The notes beneath the pieces were generated by a model. It saw only the letters and a program-made list of their open reading frames with translations. It was not told the origin of the DNA and did not search any database. Shown one piece after another: positions 30,357 through 39,306 of a stretch of DNA of 64,000 bases; within the stretch, counting starts at the first letter, position 1, and each line of letters begins with the position of its first letter. The position numbers were made by a program, and so were the translations under genes. Source of the DNA: Tomitella biformata AHU 1821 (lineage in GTDB: Bacteria > Actinomycetota > Actinomycetes > Mycobacteriales > Mycobacteriaceae); assembly GCF_000524475.1 (NCBI RefSeq), contig NZ_BAVQ01000025.1, positions 1 to 64,000 on the forward strand, in the 5' to 3' direction.

Positions 30357-31571
30357 ATGACCGACCGCATCACCTATGCCCGCGCGACCCACGGCGAGGA
30401 AGAGATCCAGGCCGTCGTCGACGTGCTTCGCAGCGGCCACCAGGGCCTGCGCATCGGCAAGAACGTCGCCGAGATGGAGCGCCGCATCGCGGACCTCAGC
30501 GGCAAGAAGTTCGGCGTGATGGTGAACTCCGGCTCCTCGGGCCTGTACATTGCCGTCGAGCTGCTGAACCTGCCCAAGGGCAGCGAGGTCATCACCTCGC
30601 CACTGACATTCTCCACCGACATCGCACCCATCGTGCGCGCCGGCCTCGTGCCGGTGTTCGTTGACGTCGAACCCAACACGGTCAACATCGACGTCAGCAA
30701 GATCGAGGCGATGATCAGCGAGAAGACCGGCGCGATCCTGCTGCCGAACCTCGCCGGCAACTGCCCCGACTGGGATGCCATCCGCGAGATCGCCGACCGC
30801 CACGGCCTCAAGATCATCGAGGACTGCTGCGACGCGATCGGCCCCACCCTGCACGGCACGCCCACCGGCGCCCGCGCCGACATCAGCGTCACCAGTTTCT
30901 CGATGGCCCACATCATCACCTGCGCCGGCACCGGCGGCATGGTGTTGGTCGACGACCAGGCGAGCCGCGACAAGGCGCTGCTGCTGCGCCGCTGGGGCCG
31001 CCGCAGCGAGCCGAACCTGTTCGGCAGTACCAAGGATGTCGGCCGGGTATTCCGCGAGCAGCTCGACGGCGTCGACTACGACAACGACTTCATCTTCGAC
31101 GACGTCATGCCCTGGAACTTCGAGCCCTCCGAGCTGGGCGCCGCCTACGGCGTCGTGCAGCTGGACAAGCTCGCGGACAACTACAAGACGCGCAAGGCGA
31201 CCTGGGCCGCCTACACCGCGGCCTATGGCGAGTTCCCCGAGTTCTTCACCACGCCCGTCGAGCTCCCGGGCCTGGACACCGCGTGGCTGTGCTACCCGGT
31301 GATGATCAACGCCGACGCCCCCTTCACCCGCAGCCAGCTGCAGGAGGCCATCGAGGGCGATGGCATCGACACCCGCACCGTCTGGAGCGGCAACATCACC
31401 CGGCACCCGATGATGAACAACATCGAGTTCCGCCAGCCCGCCGACGGCCTGCCGGTGGCCGACGAGGTCTTCGCCCGCGGCATGACCCTGGGCATGAGCC
31501 ACGGGCTCACCGACGAGGAGGTCGCCCGCATCGGCGCGAGCATCCACCGCTTCGCCTCGAAGTTCAAGTAG
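30357..31571 (+). CDS. PLP-dependent RfbH/ColD-like sugar 3-dehydrase homologue with His in place of the Schiff-base Lys
   Basis: The 404-residue protein has the DegT/DnrJ/EryC1 fold. The residue that would be the PLP lysine is His185 (TSFSMAHIIT), as in the dehydrases RfbH/E1 and ColD. The core EDCCDAIG...TGARADIS also follows RfbH. However, the four cysteines that bind [2Fe-2S] in E1 are absent, because that segment reads RRWGRRSEPNLFGSTKDVGR. So it should bind PMP and dehydrate rather than transaminate, perhaps ColD-like. No sugar-nucleotide genes accompany it: it sits 46 nt after the Ltp2-like gene and 2 nt before an SDR in a CoA operon. Substrate unknown. Confidence 0.85.
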   Translation: MTDRITYARATHGEEEIQAVVDVLRSGHQGLRIGKNVAEMERRIADLSGKKFGVMVNSGSSGLYIAVELLNLPKGSEVITSPLTFSTDIAPIVRAGLVPVFVDVEPNTVNIDVSKIEAMISEKTGAILLPNLAGNCPDWDAIREIADRHGLKIIEDCCDAIGPTLHGTPTGARADISVTSFSMAHIITCAGTGGMVLVDDQASRDKALLLRRWGRRSEPNLFGSTKDVGRVFREQLDGVDYDNDFIFDDVMPWNFEPSELGAAYGVVQLDKLADNYKTRKATWAAYTAAYGEFPEFFTTPVELPGLDTAWLCYPVMINADAPFTRSQLQEAIEGDGIDTRTVWSGNITRHPMMNNIEFRQPADGLPVADEVFARGMTLGMSHGLTDEEVARIGASIHRFASKFK

Positions 31572-31573
31572 GC

Positions 31574-32413
31574 ATGGGCAAGCGATTCGAGGGACGGCGC
31601 GCCGTCGTCACCGGCTCTAGCCGGGGCATCGGCGCGGCCGTCGCGGAGCGGCTTGCCGCTGAGGGCGCCGACGTGGTCATCACCGCGCGCACCCTCGGCC
31701 CCGGCGGGCGCCTGCCCGGCAGCCTGGAGGAGACTGCCGAGCGGCTGCGCGGTTACGGCGGGAAGGTCGAGATGGTCGTCGCCGACCTGACCGACCCAGA
31801 GAGCCGCTCCCCGGTGGTGCTGAAGGCGGCCGAGCTGCTCGGCGGGCCGATCGACATCCTGGTCAACAACGCGGCCGCGGCGATCTACCAGCCGCTGGCG
31901 GACTACCCGCTGCGACGTCGGCAGCTCACGTTCGAGGCCAACGTGCACGCCCCGCTGGACCTGATGCAGGCCGCCATCCCCCCGATGGTCGAGGCCGGCG
32001 CGGGCTGGATCGTCAACGTCTCCAGCGCGACCGCCCGGCACCACGCGGGTCCGCCGTTCGATCTGGTGCCCCCCGGCACGTCAATGGCGGTCTACGGCGC
32101 GTCCAAGGCCGCGCTGAACCGCATCACGCACGGCATGGGTGCGGAGCTCTACGGCACGGGCGTGCGGGTCAACACCGTTCAGCCGCGCGCCGCGGTGCTC
32201 ACCGAGGGTGCCAAGTCCCTGGTCGGCGCCACCGTCCGTCCGGACCAGATCGAAGCACTCGAGGAGATGGTCGAGGGCGTGCTCGCGCTCTGCGACTGCC
32301 CCGCCGACGTGACGGGCCAGGTGTGCGTGAGCCTGGACCTGATCGACAAGTGGAACCTGACCACCCGGGGCCTGGACGGCCAGGCCTGGACCAAGACTGA
32401 GGAGATGTCATGA
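31574..32413 (+). CDS. Short-chain dehydrogenase/reductase
   Basis: The 279-residue SDR has the cofactor motif TGSSRGIG at 13-20, VNNAA, the catalytic Ser region IVNVSSAT and YGASK. A long C-terminal tail (WNLTTRGLDGQAWTKTEEMS) is shared in style with the SDR at 38294-39223. It likely oxidises a 3-hydroxyacyl-CoA or a related alcohol. It starts 2 nt after the PLP-enzyme gene and overlaps the next thiolase by ATGA, tying the PLP enzyme to the beta-oxidation genes. Confidence 0.88.
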   Translation: MGKRFEGRRAVVTGSSRGIGAAVAERLAAEGADVVITARTLGPGGRLPGSLEETAERLRGYGGKVEMVVADLTDPESRSPVVLKAAELLGGPIDILVNNAAAAIYQPLADYPLRRRQLTFEANVHAPLDLMQAAIPPMVEAGAGWIVNVSSATARHHAGPPFDLVPPGTSMAVYGASKAALNRITHGMGAELYGTGVRVNTVQPRAAVLTEGAKSLVGATVRPDQIEALEEMVEGVLALCDCPADVTGQVCVSLDLIDKWNLTTRGLDGQAWTKTEEMS

Positions 32414-33555
32414 CACCGGTCATCGTCGACCTGGCCCGGACCCCGTTCGGCAGGCGCAACGGCTGGCTGTCCACGATCCACTCTGCCGAGCTGCTGGGCC
32501 TGGCCCAGCGCGGTGTGCTCGAGCGCAACGGGATCGACCCGCAGCTCGTCGAGGAGGTCATCGGCGGCTGCGTCACGCCGCTGGGCGAGCAGTACGGCCA
32601 CATCGTCCGCACCGCATGGCTGCATGCCGGCCTGCCCCCACACACCGGCGCGACCACCATCGACGCCCAGTGCAGCACCGCGCAGCGGTCCGTGCAGCTG
32701 CTGGCCGGGCAGATCGCGGCCGGTGCGACGGATGTGGGCGTCGCCTGCGGCGTCGAGCTGATGACCCGCGCCCCGCTGACCGCCAAGGTCGGCAAGGGCC
32801 TGGGCACCCCACGGCCCGAGTCCTGGTCGGTCGAGTACCCCGACCAGTACACCGGCGCAGACCGCATCGCCCGCAACCGCGGCTTCGCCCGCGCGGACCT
32901 CGACACGTTCGGCCTGCGCTCGCAGCAGCTGGCGAAGGCGGCATGGGACGAGGGCCGGTTCGACTCGCAGATCATCCCCGTCACCGCGCCATCGACCGAG
33001 CCCGGCGGCGAGCCGGTCCTGGTCACCCGTGACCAGGGCTTGCGCGACTCCACCCTGGAGGGCCTCGCCCGCCTCAAGCCCGTCCTCGAGGGCGGACTGC
33101 ACACCGCCGGCACCTCCTCGCAGATCTCCGACGGGGCCAGCGCCGCGGTGCTGATGTCCGAGGAGCGCGCGCGCGAGCTGGGCGTGTGTCCGCGGGCGCG
33201 GATCTTGGCGCAGTGCATCATCGGTGGCGACCTGGAATACCTGCTGGACGGCCCGATCGACGCCGGCCGCAAGGTGCTCGGGCGCACCGGCATGAGCGCG
33301 GCGGATATCGACCTGTTCGAGATCAACGAGGCCTTCGCGTCGGTCCCGATGTCCTTCGCCAAGGTCCACGGCGTGGCCGAGGACCGCCTGAACGTCAACG
33401 GCGGCGCGATCGCCGTGGGCCACCCGGCGGGCGCGACCGGCATCCGACTGCTCGCGACGGCACTCGACGAGCTCGAGCGCCGCGACGCGTCCACCGCGCT
33501 AGTGGCCATCTGCGCCTCCGCGTCGACCACCGCGCTCATCCTCGAGCGGATCTAA
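32410..33555 (+). CDS. Thiolase with altered C-terminal cysteine motif
   Basis: The 381-residue thiolase has the nucleophilic Cys in TIDAQCSTAQRSVQLLAGQI and the histidine motif [18 protein letters not shown]. The second, proton-relay cysteine is retained in AICASASTTALI, but the usual glycines of CxGxG are replaced. It is paralogous to the thiolase at 25587-26729. Expected role: thiolysis of the ketoacyl-CoA formed by the adjacent SDR. It overlaps the SDR gene and is followed after 10 nt by the fused acyl-CoA dehydrogenase. Confidence 0.88.
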   Translation: MTPVIVDLARTPFGRRNGWLSTIHSAELLGLAQRGVLERNGIDPQLVEEVIGGCVTPLGEQYGHIVRTAWLHAGLPPHTGATTIDAQCSTAQRSVQLLAGQIAAGATDVGVACGVELMTRAPLTAKVGKGLGTPRPESWSVEYPDQYTGADRIARNRGFARADLDTFGLRSQQLAKAAWDEGRFDSQIIPVTAPSTEPGGEPVLVTRDQGLRDSTLEGLARLKPVLEGGLHTAGTSSQISDGASAAVLMSEERARELGVCPRARILAQCIIGGDLEYLLDGPIDAGRKVLGRTGMSAADIDLFEINEAFASVPMSFAKVHGVAEDRLNVNGGAIAVGHPAGATGIRLLATALDELERRDASTALVAICASASTTALILERI

Positions 33556-33565
33556 GGGGCACATC

Positions 33566-35779
33566 GTGGCGTTAGCACTCGAAGAAGAACACCGGCACCT
33601 CGCCGAATCGGTCGAGTCGTTCGGCGCGCGCGCCGACGGCATCGCGCACGGCCGGGCGCACTCCGCCCGGCTGGCGGCCGGCGAGCTGCCGGACACCTGG
33701 GATCAGCTGGTGCAGCAGCGCCTGCACGCGATCCACCTGCCCGAGCAGCACGGCGGCGACGGGGCCGGCATCGCCGAGCTCGCGGTCGTCGTCGAGCAAC
33801 TGGGCAAGGCCCTGTACCCGGGTCCGTTCCTGCCGACCGTCATCGCCAGCGCGATCCTCGCGCGGGCGGGGGCCTCGGCCGTCGCGGCCGGGCTGCTCGC
33901 CGAGTTCGCGGGCGGCGCGACCGGTGCCGCCAGCTTCCGCTCCGGCCTGACCGCCGAGCGCACGGCCACCGGCTGGCGCGTCGACGGCGTCTCCGAGCCA
34001 GTGCTGGGACTGCCCGGCGCGGACATCGTGCTGGCGCGCGCGCTCGACGGCGCGGGCTCGCCAGTGTGGTTCCGCCTCGCCGGTGGCGCGAGCGCCACGA
34101 TCACCGCCCAGGACGGCGTCGACCTGACCCGCTCTATTGGCGTGCTGGAGCTGCGCGGGCACGAGGTCCCCGAGGCCGACGTGCTCGCCGGCGTGACCGA
34201 TGCCGACGCCGAGTGGCTGCGCAACACCCTCTTCGCCGCCGAGGCCACCGGCATCGCGGCCTGGACGCTCTCGACGGCCGTCGAGTACATCAAGACGCGC
34301 GAGCAGTTCGGCCGGGCGGTCGGCAGCTTCCAGGCCGTGCAGCACAAGGCCGCGATGATGCTGGTGCGCGCGGAGATCGGGTGCGCCGCGGCCTGGGACG
34401 CCGCCCGCGCGCAGGAGCACGACGCGGACCAGCGCGCGCTCGTCACCGCGCAGGCGGCGGTCGCGGCGTTATCCGCGGGCGTCGACAACTCCCTCGAGTG
34501 CGTGACACTGCTCGGCGGGGTCGGATTCACCTGGGAGCACGACGTGCACCTGTACTGGCGCCGGGCGATCAGCCTGGCGGCGCTCGCCGGGTCCGAGGAG
34601 CTGTGGGCACAACGCCTCGGCGAACTCGCGATTACCACGACGCGGGACTTCTCCTTCGTCGCGGATGACACGCTGCCCGCGCTGCGGGCCGAGGTCGCCG
34701 CGGTGCTCGAGCAGCTCGAGGCCCTGCCCGACGACGCCGTGCGCAGCGAGGGCTGGGCCCCGGAGCGGGGCGGCAGCCGACGCGCTCTGCTCGCCGGCGC
34801 GGGCCTGGTCGCCCCGCACTACCCGAAGCCCTATGGCCTCGGCGCGGGCCCGGAGCAGCAGGCCGTCATCGCGCAGGAGTTCGCGGCGCGCGGGCTCACG
34901 CAGCCGACCACCGTGATCGGCGAGTGGGTGCTGCCCACGATCCTCGAGCACGGCAGCCCGCAGCAGCAGGGGCGGTTCATCGACCCAACCCTGCGCGGGG
35001 AGATCGTCTGGTGCCAGCTGTTCTCCGAACCCGGCGCGGGCTCGGACCTGGCGGGGCTTTCGACTGCGGCCCGCAAGGTCGACGGCGGGTGGCTCCTCTC
35101 CGGCCAGAAGGTGTGGAACTCGATGGCCCACGAGGCCGACTGGGGCGTGTGCCTGGCGCGCACGGACCCGGACGCGCCCAAGCACAAGGGCATCTCGTAC
35201 TTCCTCGTGGACATGAAGACCCCCGGGGTGGACGTGCGCCCGCTGCGGCAGGCCACCGGCTTCTCCGAGTTCAACGAGGTCTTCCTCGACGAGGTCTTCG
35301 TGCCCGACGAGTGCCTGGTCTCCGAGCCCAACCAGGGCTGGCGCCTCGCCGTCACGACGCTCTCCAACGAGCGCCTGAGCATGGGCGGGGCCCTGGGCCA
35401 CGGCTCGAGCGACCGCTACCGCGACGTCCTCGCGCAGGGCGCGCACAGCTGCTCACGCGCGGACGCGGTGCGCGCGCTCGGCCACAGCACCAGCCGCGAG
35501 TTTGCGCTGTCCGCGCTCAACCTGCGCGGCGTCCTGGCCCGGCTCGCGAGCGTGGAGCCGGGCGCGGAGATCAGTGTCGCGAAGGTCTACAACGCGCTCG
35601 CCCAGCGCGAGGGCTCGCGGGACCTGCTGCGCCTGCTCGGCCCGCAGGCCGCGGTCCTGCACCCGGAGGCCGACCACGTGATCGACCACATCGGCCTGCC
35701 CGCCATCCTCTTCGGCGGCGGCACCGTGGAGATCCAGCTCAACGTGATCTCCCGACGCGTCCTGGGGCTGCCCCGCTGA
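33566..35779 (+). CDS. Two-domain (tandem) acyl-CoA dehydrogenase, FadE34-like
   Basis: The 737-residue chain contains two acyl-CoA dehydrogenase modules. Module 1 (to about 355) has EQFGRAVGSFQAVQHKAAMM and LLGGVGFTWEHDVHLYWRRA. Module 2 (from about 380) has QLFSEPGAGSDLAGLSTAAR, SGQKVWNSMAHEADWG and a C-terminal ILFGGGTVEIQLNVISRRVL. M. tuberculosis FadE34 (ChsE3) has the same architecture and acts on steroid side-chain CoA esters. One module probably binds FAD and catalyses while the other is structural. The GTG start at 33566 is 10 nt after the thiolase stop. Confidence 0.9.
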   Translation: MALALEEEHRHLAESVESFGARADGIAHGRAHSARLAAGELPDTWDQLVQQRLHAIHLPEQHGGDGAGIAELAVVVEQLGKALYPGPFLPTVIASAILARAGASAVAAGLLAEFAGGATGAASFRSGLTAERTATGWRVDGVSEPVLGLPGADIVLARALDGAGSPVWFRLAGGASATITAQDGVDLTRSIGVLELRGHEVPEADVLAGVTDADAEWLRNTLFAAEATGIAAWTLSTAVEYIKTREQFGRAVGSFQAVQHKAAMMLVRAEIGCAAAWDAARAQEHDADQRALVTAQAAVAALSAGVDNSLECVTLLGGVGFTWEHDVHLYWRRAISLAALAGSEELWAQRLGELAITTTRDFSFVADDTLPALRAEVAAVLEQLEALPDDAVRSEGWAPERGGSRRALLAGAGLVAPHYPKPYGLGAGPEQQAVIAQEFAARGLTQPTTVIGEWVLPTILEHGSPQQQGRFIDPTLRGEIVWCQLFSEPGAGSDLAGLSTAARKVDGGWLLSGQKVWNSMAHEADWGVCLARTDPDAPKHKGISYFLVDMKTPGVDVRPLRQATGFSEFNEVFLDEVFVPDECLVSEPNQGWRLAVTTLSNERLSMGGALGHGSSDRYRDVLAQGAHSCSRADAVRALGHSTSREFALSALNLRGVLARLASVEPGAEISVAKVYNALAQREGSRDLLRLLGPQAAVLHPEADHVIDHIGLPAILFGGGTVEIQLNVISRRVLGLPR

Positions 35780-35843
35780 CCGCCCCGACTCGCACACCCT
35801 GACGTCGACTCCGTAGATATTCCTGAACAGGAGACACCTACAC

Positions 35844-37061
35844 ATGTACCTAGACCTGTCCGACAACTCGAAGGCGCTGCGCGCAGAGCTGCGCGCGTAC
35901 TTCGCCGACATCATCAACGACCAAGACCGCGCGGACCTGGTCGACCAGACCGAGGGCGGCCCCACCTTCGACCGCATTCTGCGCAAGATGGGCGCCGACG
36001 GCTGGCTCGGCCTGGGCTGGCCGGAGGAGTTCGGCGGCCGCGGCGAGGACCCCGAGGCTCTCTACGTCTTCTACGACGAGGTCATCCGCGCGAATGCCCC
36101 GCTCTCGCTGGTCACGCTCAACACCGTCGGCCCGGCGCTGATCAAGCACGGCACCCAGGCGCAGAAGGACTACTTCCTGCGCCCGATCCTCGCGGGCGAG
36201 CTGATCTTCGCGATCGGCTACACCGAACCGAACGCGGGCACCGACCTCGCCGCGCTGGAGACCCGCGCCCGGGTCGAGGGCGACGAGCTGGTCATCAACG
36301 GCAACAAGATCTTCACCAGCGCCGGCGTCTTCGCCGACTGGGTCTGGCTGGCCGTGCGCACCGACCCGGACGCGCCCCGCCACCAGGGCATCTCCGTGGT
36401 GCTCGTGCCCACCAACTCCCCCGGCTTCTCGGTCACCGAGATCCACACCGTCGGCGGCATCAGCACCTCCGCCACCTACTACGAGGACGTGCGGGTCCCG
36501 CTGTCCAACGTCGTCGGCGAGCTCAACCAGGGCTGGAAGCTGATCACCGACCAACTCAACCACGAGCGCGTCGCCCTGGCCGCGCGCGGCGGCATCGCCA
36601 ACGAGCTCTTCACCGAGGTCCTGGCCTGGGCCAAGGCCGAGCCCTGCGACGACGACAGCAACGTCTACGACGTGCCGTGGGTCCGCGAGAAGATGGCGGA
36701 GATCTACGCGCTGCTCAGCGCCGCCGACCTGATGAACCTGCGTCTGGTCGCCGACGTAGCGGCCAACACCCTCGGCGGCGGCGACTCCGCGGCCGCCAAG
36801 ATCTTCGGCACCGAGGCCGTCGTCAGCGCCTACGGGATGCTGCAGGAGGTGCTCGGAGCCAAGGGGCTGCTGCGCCCCGGCACCCCCGGCGCGGCTATCG
36901 AGGGCCGCGTGGAGGCCCTGGGGCGCCGCGCGCAGAACAACACCTTTGGCGGCGGCACCAACGAGGTCATGCGCGAGATCGTCGCGGGCAAGACCCTCGG
37001 CATGACCATGTCCGCGCGTCGCCGCACCGATGCGCCCAAGACCACAGCTGGAGGGAAGTAA
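35844..37061 (+). CDS. Acyl-CoA dehydrogenase, FadE26/FadE28-like subunit
   Basis: The 405-residue protein has YTEPNAGTDLAALETRAR, NGNKIFTSAG and the C-terminal NNTFGGGTNEVMREIVAGKT typical of the large partner of heteromeric steroid acyl-CoA dehydrogenases. The smaller partner follows 2 nt downstream, the arrangement known for ChsE1-ChsE2 and ChsE4-ChsE5 alpha2beta2 enzymes. A 64-nt gap precedes it, with an AGGAG ribosome site. It likely introduces the alpha-beta double bond hydrated by the MaoC pair. Confidence 0.9.
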   Translation: MYLDLSDNSKALRAELRAYFADIINDQDRADLVDQTEGGPTFDRILRKMGADGWLGLGWPEEFGGRGEDPEALYVFYDEVIRANAPLSLVTLNTVGPALIKHGTQAQKDYFLRPILAGELIFAIGYTEPNAGTDLAALETRARVEGDELVINGNKIFTSAGVFADWVWLAVRTDPDAPRHQGISVVLVPTNSPGFSVTEIHTVGGISTSATYYEDVRVPLSNVVGELNQGWKLITDQLNHERVALAARGGIANELFTEVLAWAKAEPCDDDSNVYDVPWVREKMAEIYALLSAADLMNLRLVADVAANTLGGGDSAAAKIFGTEAVVSAYGMLQEVLGAKGLLRPGTPGAAIEGRVEALGRRAQNNTFGGGTNEVMREIVAGKTLGMTMSARRRTDAPKTTAGGK

Positions 37062-37063
37062 CC

Positions 37064-38191
37064 ATGGAGTTCGAGTTCAACGAAGACCTCTCCGCAGTCC
37101 GTGGCCTGGCCGAGCAGATCTTCTCTGCCCGCTCAGACGTCAAACAGCTGCGCAAGATCGAGCAGTCCGGCGGCTTCGACGCCAACCTGTGGAAGACCCT
37201 CGCGGATTCCGACCTGATCAGCATCGCCGTGCCGGAGTCGGCCGGCGGCGCGGGCCTGGGCATGCTCGGGCTCGTCGCCGTGCTCGAGCAGCAGGGCCGC
37301 CGCGTCGCGCAGGTGCCGCTGTGGTCGGTCGTGGCCACCGGCGCGCTGCCGCTGGCCGAGTTCGCCAGCCCGGAGCAGGCCCAGGCATGGCTGCCCGGAC
37401 TGCTGGACGGCTCGCGCATTGTGACCACCGCCCTCGAGACCGGCAACGGCCGCCGCCTGCCCGTGCGCGCCGAGGCCGACGGTGCCGACTGGCGCTTGTT
37501 CGGCGAGGTCGCCTCGGTGCCCGCCGCCGAGGTCGCGGACGCGCTGCTGGTCCCGGCCCGCCTGCCCGACGGCTCCGTCGCCGTCGTGCTGGTCCGCACG
37601 GACGCCGCTGGACTGACCCGCACCCCGCTGTCCGCGACCAACTACGAGAGCACCGCCGCGGTCGGCTTCGACGGGGTCGCTGTCGCGGCCGCCGACGTGC
37701 TGCCGGGCGACGGCGCGCAGATCCTGGCGTGGACGCTGCGCCGCGCGCGGGTGGCGCTGGCCGCGCTGGCCATCGGCGTGTGCTCGGAGGCGCTGGCGAT
37801 GACCGCCGCGTACACCTCCGAGCGCGTGCAATTCGGCCGCCCGCTCTCGACCAACCAGGCCGTCGCGGTACGCGCCGCCGACACCCACCTGGACACGGAG
37901 TCCATCCGCCTGACGACGCAGCGCGCCGCCTGGCTGATGGACATCGGCAAGGAGGACGAGACGGAGGCCGCGGCCCTGGTCGCGAAGTTCTGGGCCTCCC
38001 GCGGCGGCCTGCGCGCCGTCCACGCCACCCAACACCTGCACGGCGGCATGGGCGCGGACGTGGACTACCCGATCCACCGCTACTTCCTGTGGGGCCGCCA
38101 GATCGCGTTCACCCTGGGCAGCGCCGGCGCCATCGGCGCCGAGCTGGGCGATGAGCTCGAGAAGGGCGCGTCGATCGGATCGCCTGCGTGA
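37064..38191 (+). CDS. Acyl-CoA dehydrogenase, FadE27/FadE29-like partner subunit
   Basis: The 375-residue protein has the C-terminal dehydrogenase domain (AYTSERVQFGRPLSTNQAVA, ATQHLHGGMGADVDYPIHRY) but a degenerate N-terminal half. The SEPGAGSD-like flavin motif is replaced by ALETGNGRRLPVR. This is expected of the beta subunit of ChsE-type heterotetramers, where only two of four FAD sites form. It starts 2 nt after its partner, with GAGGG upstream of the ATG. Confidence 0.88.
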   Translation: MEFEFNEDLSAVRGLAEQIFSARSDVKQLRKIEQSGGFDANLWKTLADSDLISIAVPESAGGAGLGMLGLVAVLEQQGRRVAQVPLWSVVATGALPLAEFASPEQAQAWLPGLLDGSRIVTTALETGNGRRLPVRAEADGADWRLFGEVASVPAAEVADALLVPARLPDGSVAVVLVRTDAAGLTRTPLSATNYESTAAVGFDGVAVAAADVLPGDGAQILAWTLRRARVALAALAIGVCSEALAMTAAYTSERVQFGRPLSTNQAVAVRAADTHLDTESIRLTTQRAAWLMDIGKEDETEAAALVAKFWASRGGLRAVHATQHLHGGMGADVDYPIHRYFLWGRQIAFTLGSAGAIGAELGDELEKGASIGSPA

Positions 38192-38293
38192 CCGAAGCTG
38201 AGAGCCGCGGCGAGCCCCCCGACGCGCTGCGCCCGCGACACAGCTTCTAGAGATATCGGTTCGCCAACCCCCAAAGCGATAGGTGTGCAGATC

Positions 38294-39223
38294 GTGACAA
38301 CTCAGGAACACAAGCCCGGCCTCGCGCTGGTCAGCGGTGCCAGCCGCGGGATCGGCCGGGCCATCGCGCGGCGCTTCGCGGCCGAGGGCATCGCCGTGGC
38401 CGCCGTCTCCCGCACCATGCGGGCGGGCGACGGCGCGCTGCAGGGCTCCCTCGAGGAGACAGTCGAGCTGATCACCGCCGACGGCGGCGGCAACGCCGAG
38501 GCCTTCGCCGTCGACCTGGGCAGCCCCGACCTGGACCGCGCCGCCCTGATCGCGGAGATCGAGGAGAAGTTCGGCCGCCGGGTGGACGCCCTGGTCAACA
38601 ACGTCGCCGCGGCCCGCCGCTACGACACGCTGTTCGCCGACATGCCCCGCGAGTGGTTCCAGGACTCCGTCGAGACCAACCTGTGGAACACCTGGGACCT
38701 GATGAAGGCCGTCATCCCCGGCATGCGCAAGAGCGGCGCCGGCTGGATCGTCAACATCTCCTCGCGCCAGGCCGGCCCCCGCGTCGGGCCGCCGTTCGCC
38801 TTCCACCCGCTGGCCGGCTCCGTGCTCTACGGCGGTACCAAGGCCATGCTGGACCGCATCAGCACCGGCTCTGCCATGGAGCTCTACGAGGACAACATCG
38901 CGGTGAGCTCGCTCGCCCCCAACCGCGGCGTCGCCACCGAGCACGCGGCCGGCGCGGTGCCCGGCTGGCCGTCGGAGCCCGAGGACACGATGGCCGAGGC
39001 CGCGCTGCTGCTCGCCAGCTCCAAGCTGGACGCGGTCACCGGCCGCGTCGCCTACAGCCTCCCGCTGCTCAAGGAGTTCAACCGTCCGGTCCGGGCGCTC
39101 GACGGCTCCGGCCTGCTCGCGGGCTGGCAGCCGGCGGACCTCGACGACGAATCCTTCCTGCTGCCCTACCTGAACTTCAACCCCCCGGGCGCGGTCCCGG
39201 AAGGCCTGCTGAAGAAGGCCTAG
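38294..39223 (+). CDS. Short-chain dehydrogenase/reductase
   Basis: The 309-residue SDR has SGASRGIG at 14-21 (Ser for the usual Thr), VNNVA, IVNISSRQ and the catalytic YGGTK. The tail (LDGSGLLAGWQPADLDDESF) is long, like that of the SDR at 31574-32413, to which it is related. The GTG at 38294 is preceded by AGGTG; another GTG three codons earlier is possible. A 102-nt gap separates it from the dehydrogenase pair, so a secondary promoter is possible. Confidence 0.85.
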   Translation: MTTQEHKPGLALVSGASRGIGRAIARRFAAEGIAVAAVSRTMRAGDGALQGSLEETVELITADGGGNAEAFAVDLGSPDLDRAALIAEIEEKFGRRVDALVNNVAAARRYDTLFADMPREWFQDSVETNLWNTWDLMKAVIPGMRKSGAGWIVNISSRQAGPRVGPPFAFHPLAGSVLYGGTKAMLDRISTGSAMELYEDNIAVSSLAPNRGVATEHAAGAVPGWPSEPEDTMAEAALLLASSKLDAVTGRVAYSLPLLKEFNRPVRALDGSGLLAGWQPADLDDESFLLPYLNFNPPGAVPEGLLKKA

Positions 39224-39306
39224 TCGGCGAGAACCTGTCCTATCCCGGCGCCCGCCCCGGCCTTGGTGGCCGCGGCGGGCGCCACAACTATCGTGGAGAG
39301 TGCAAG

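Noticed and set aside
30357-31571. Annotation as an ordinary sugar aminotransferase
   Set aside because: The PLP-binding lysine is replaced by His185, so external transamination of the usual type is not expected.
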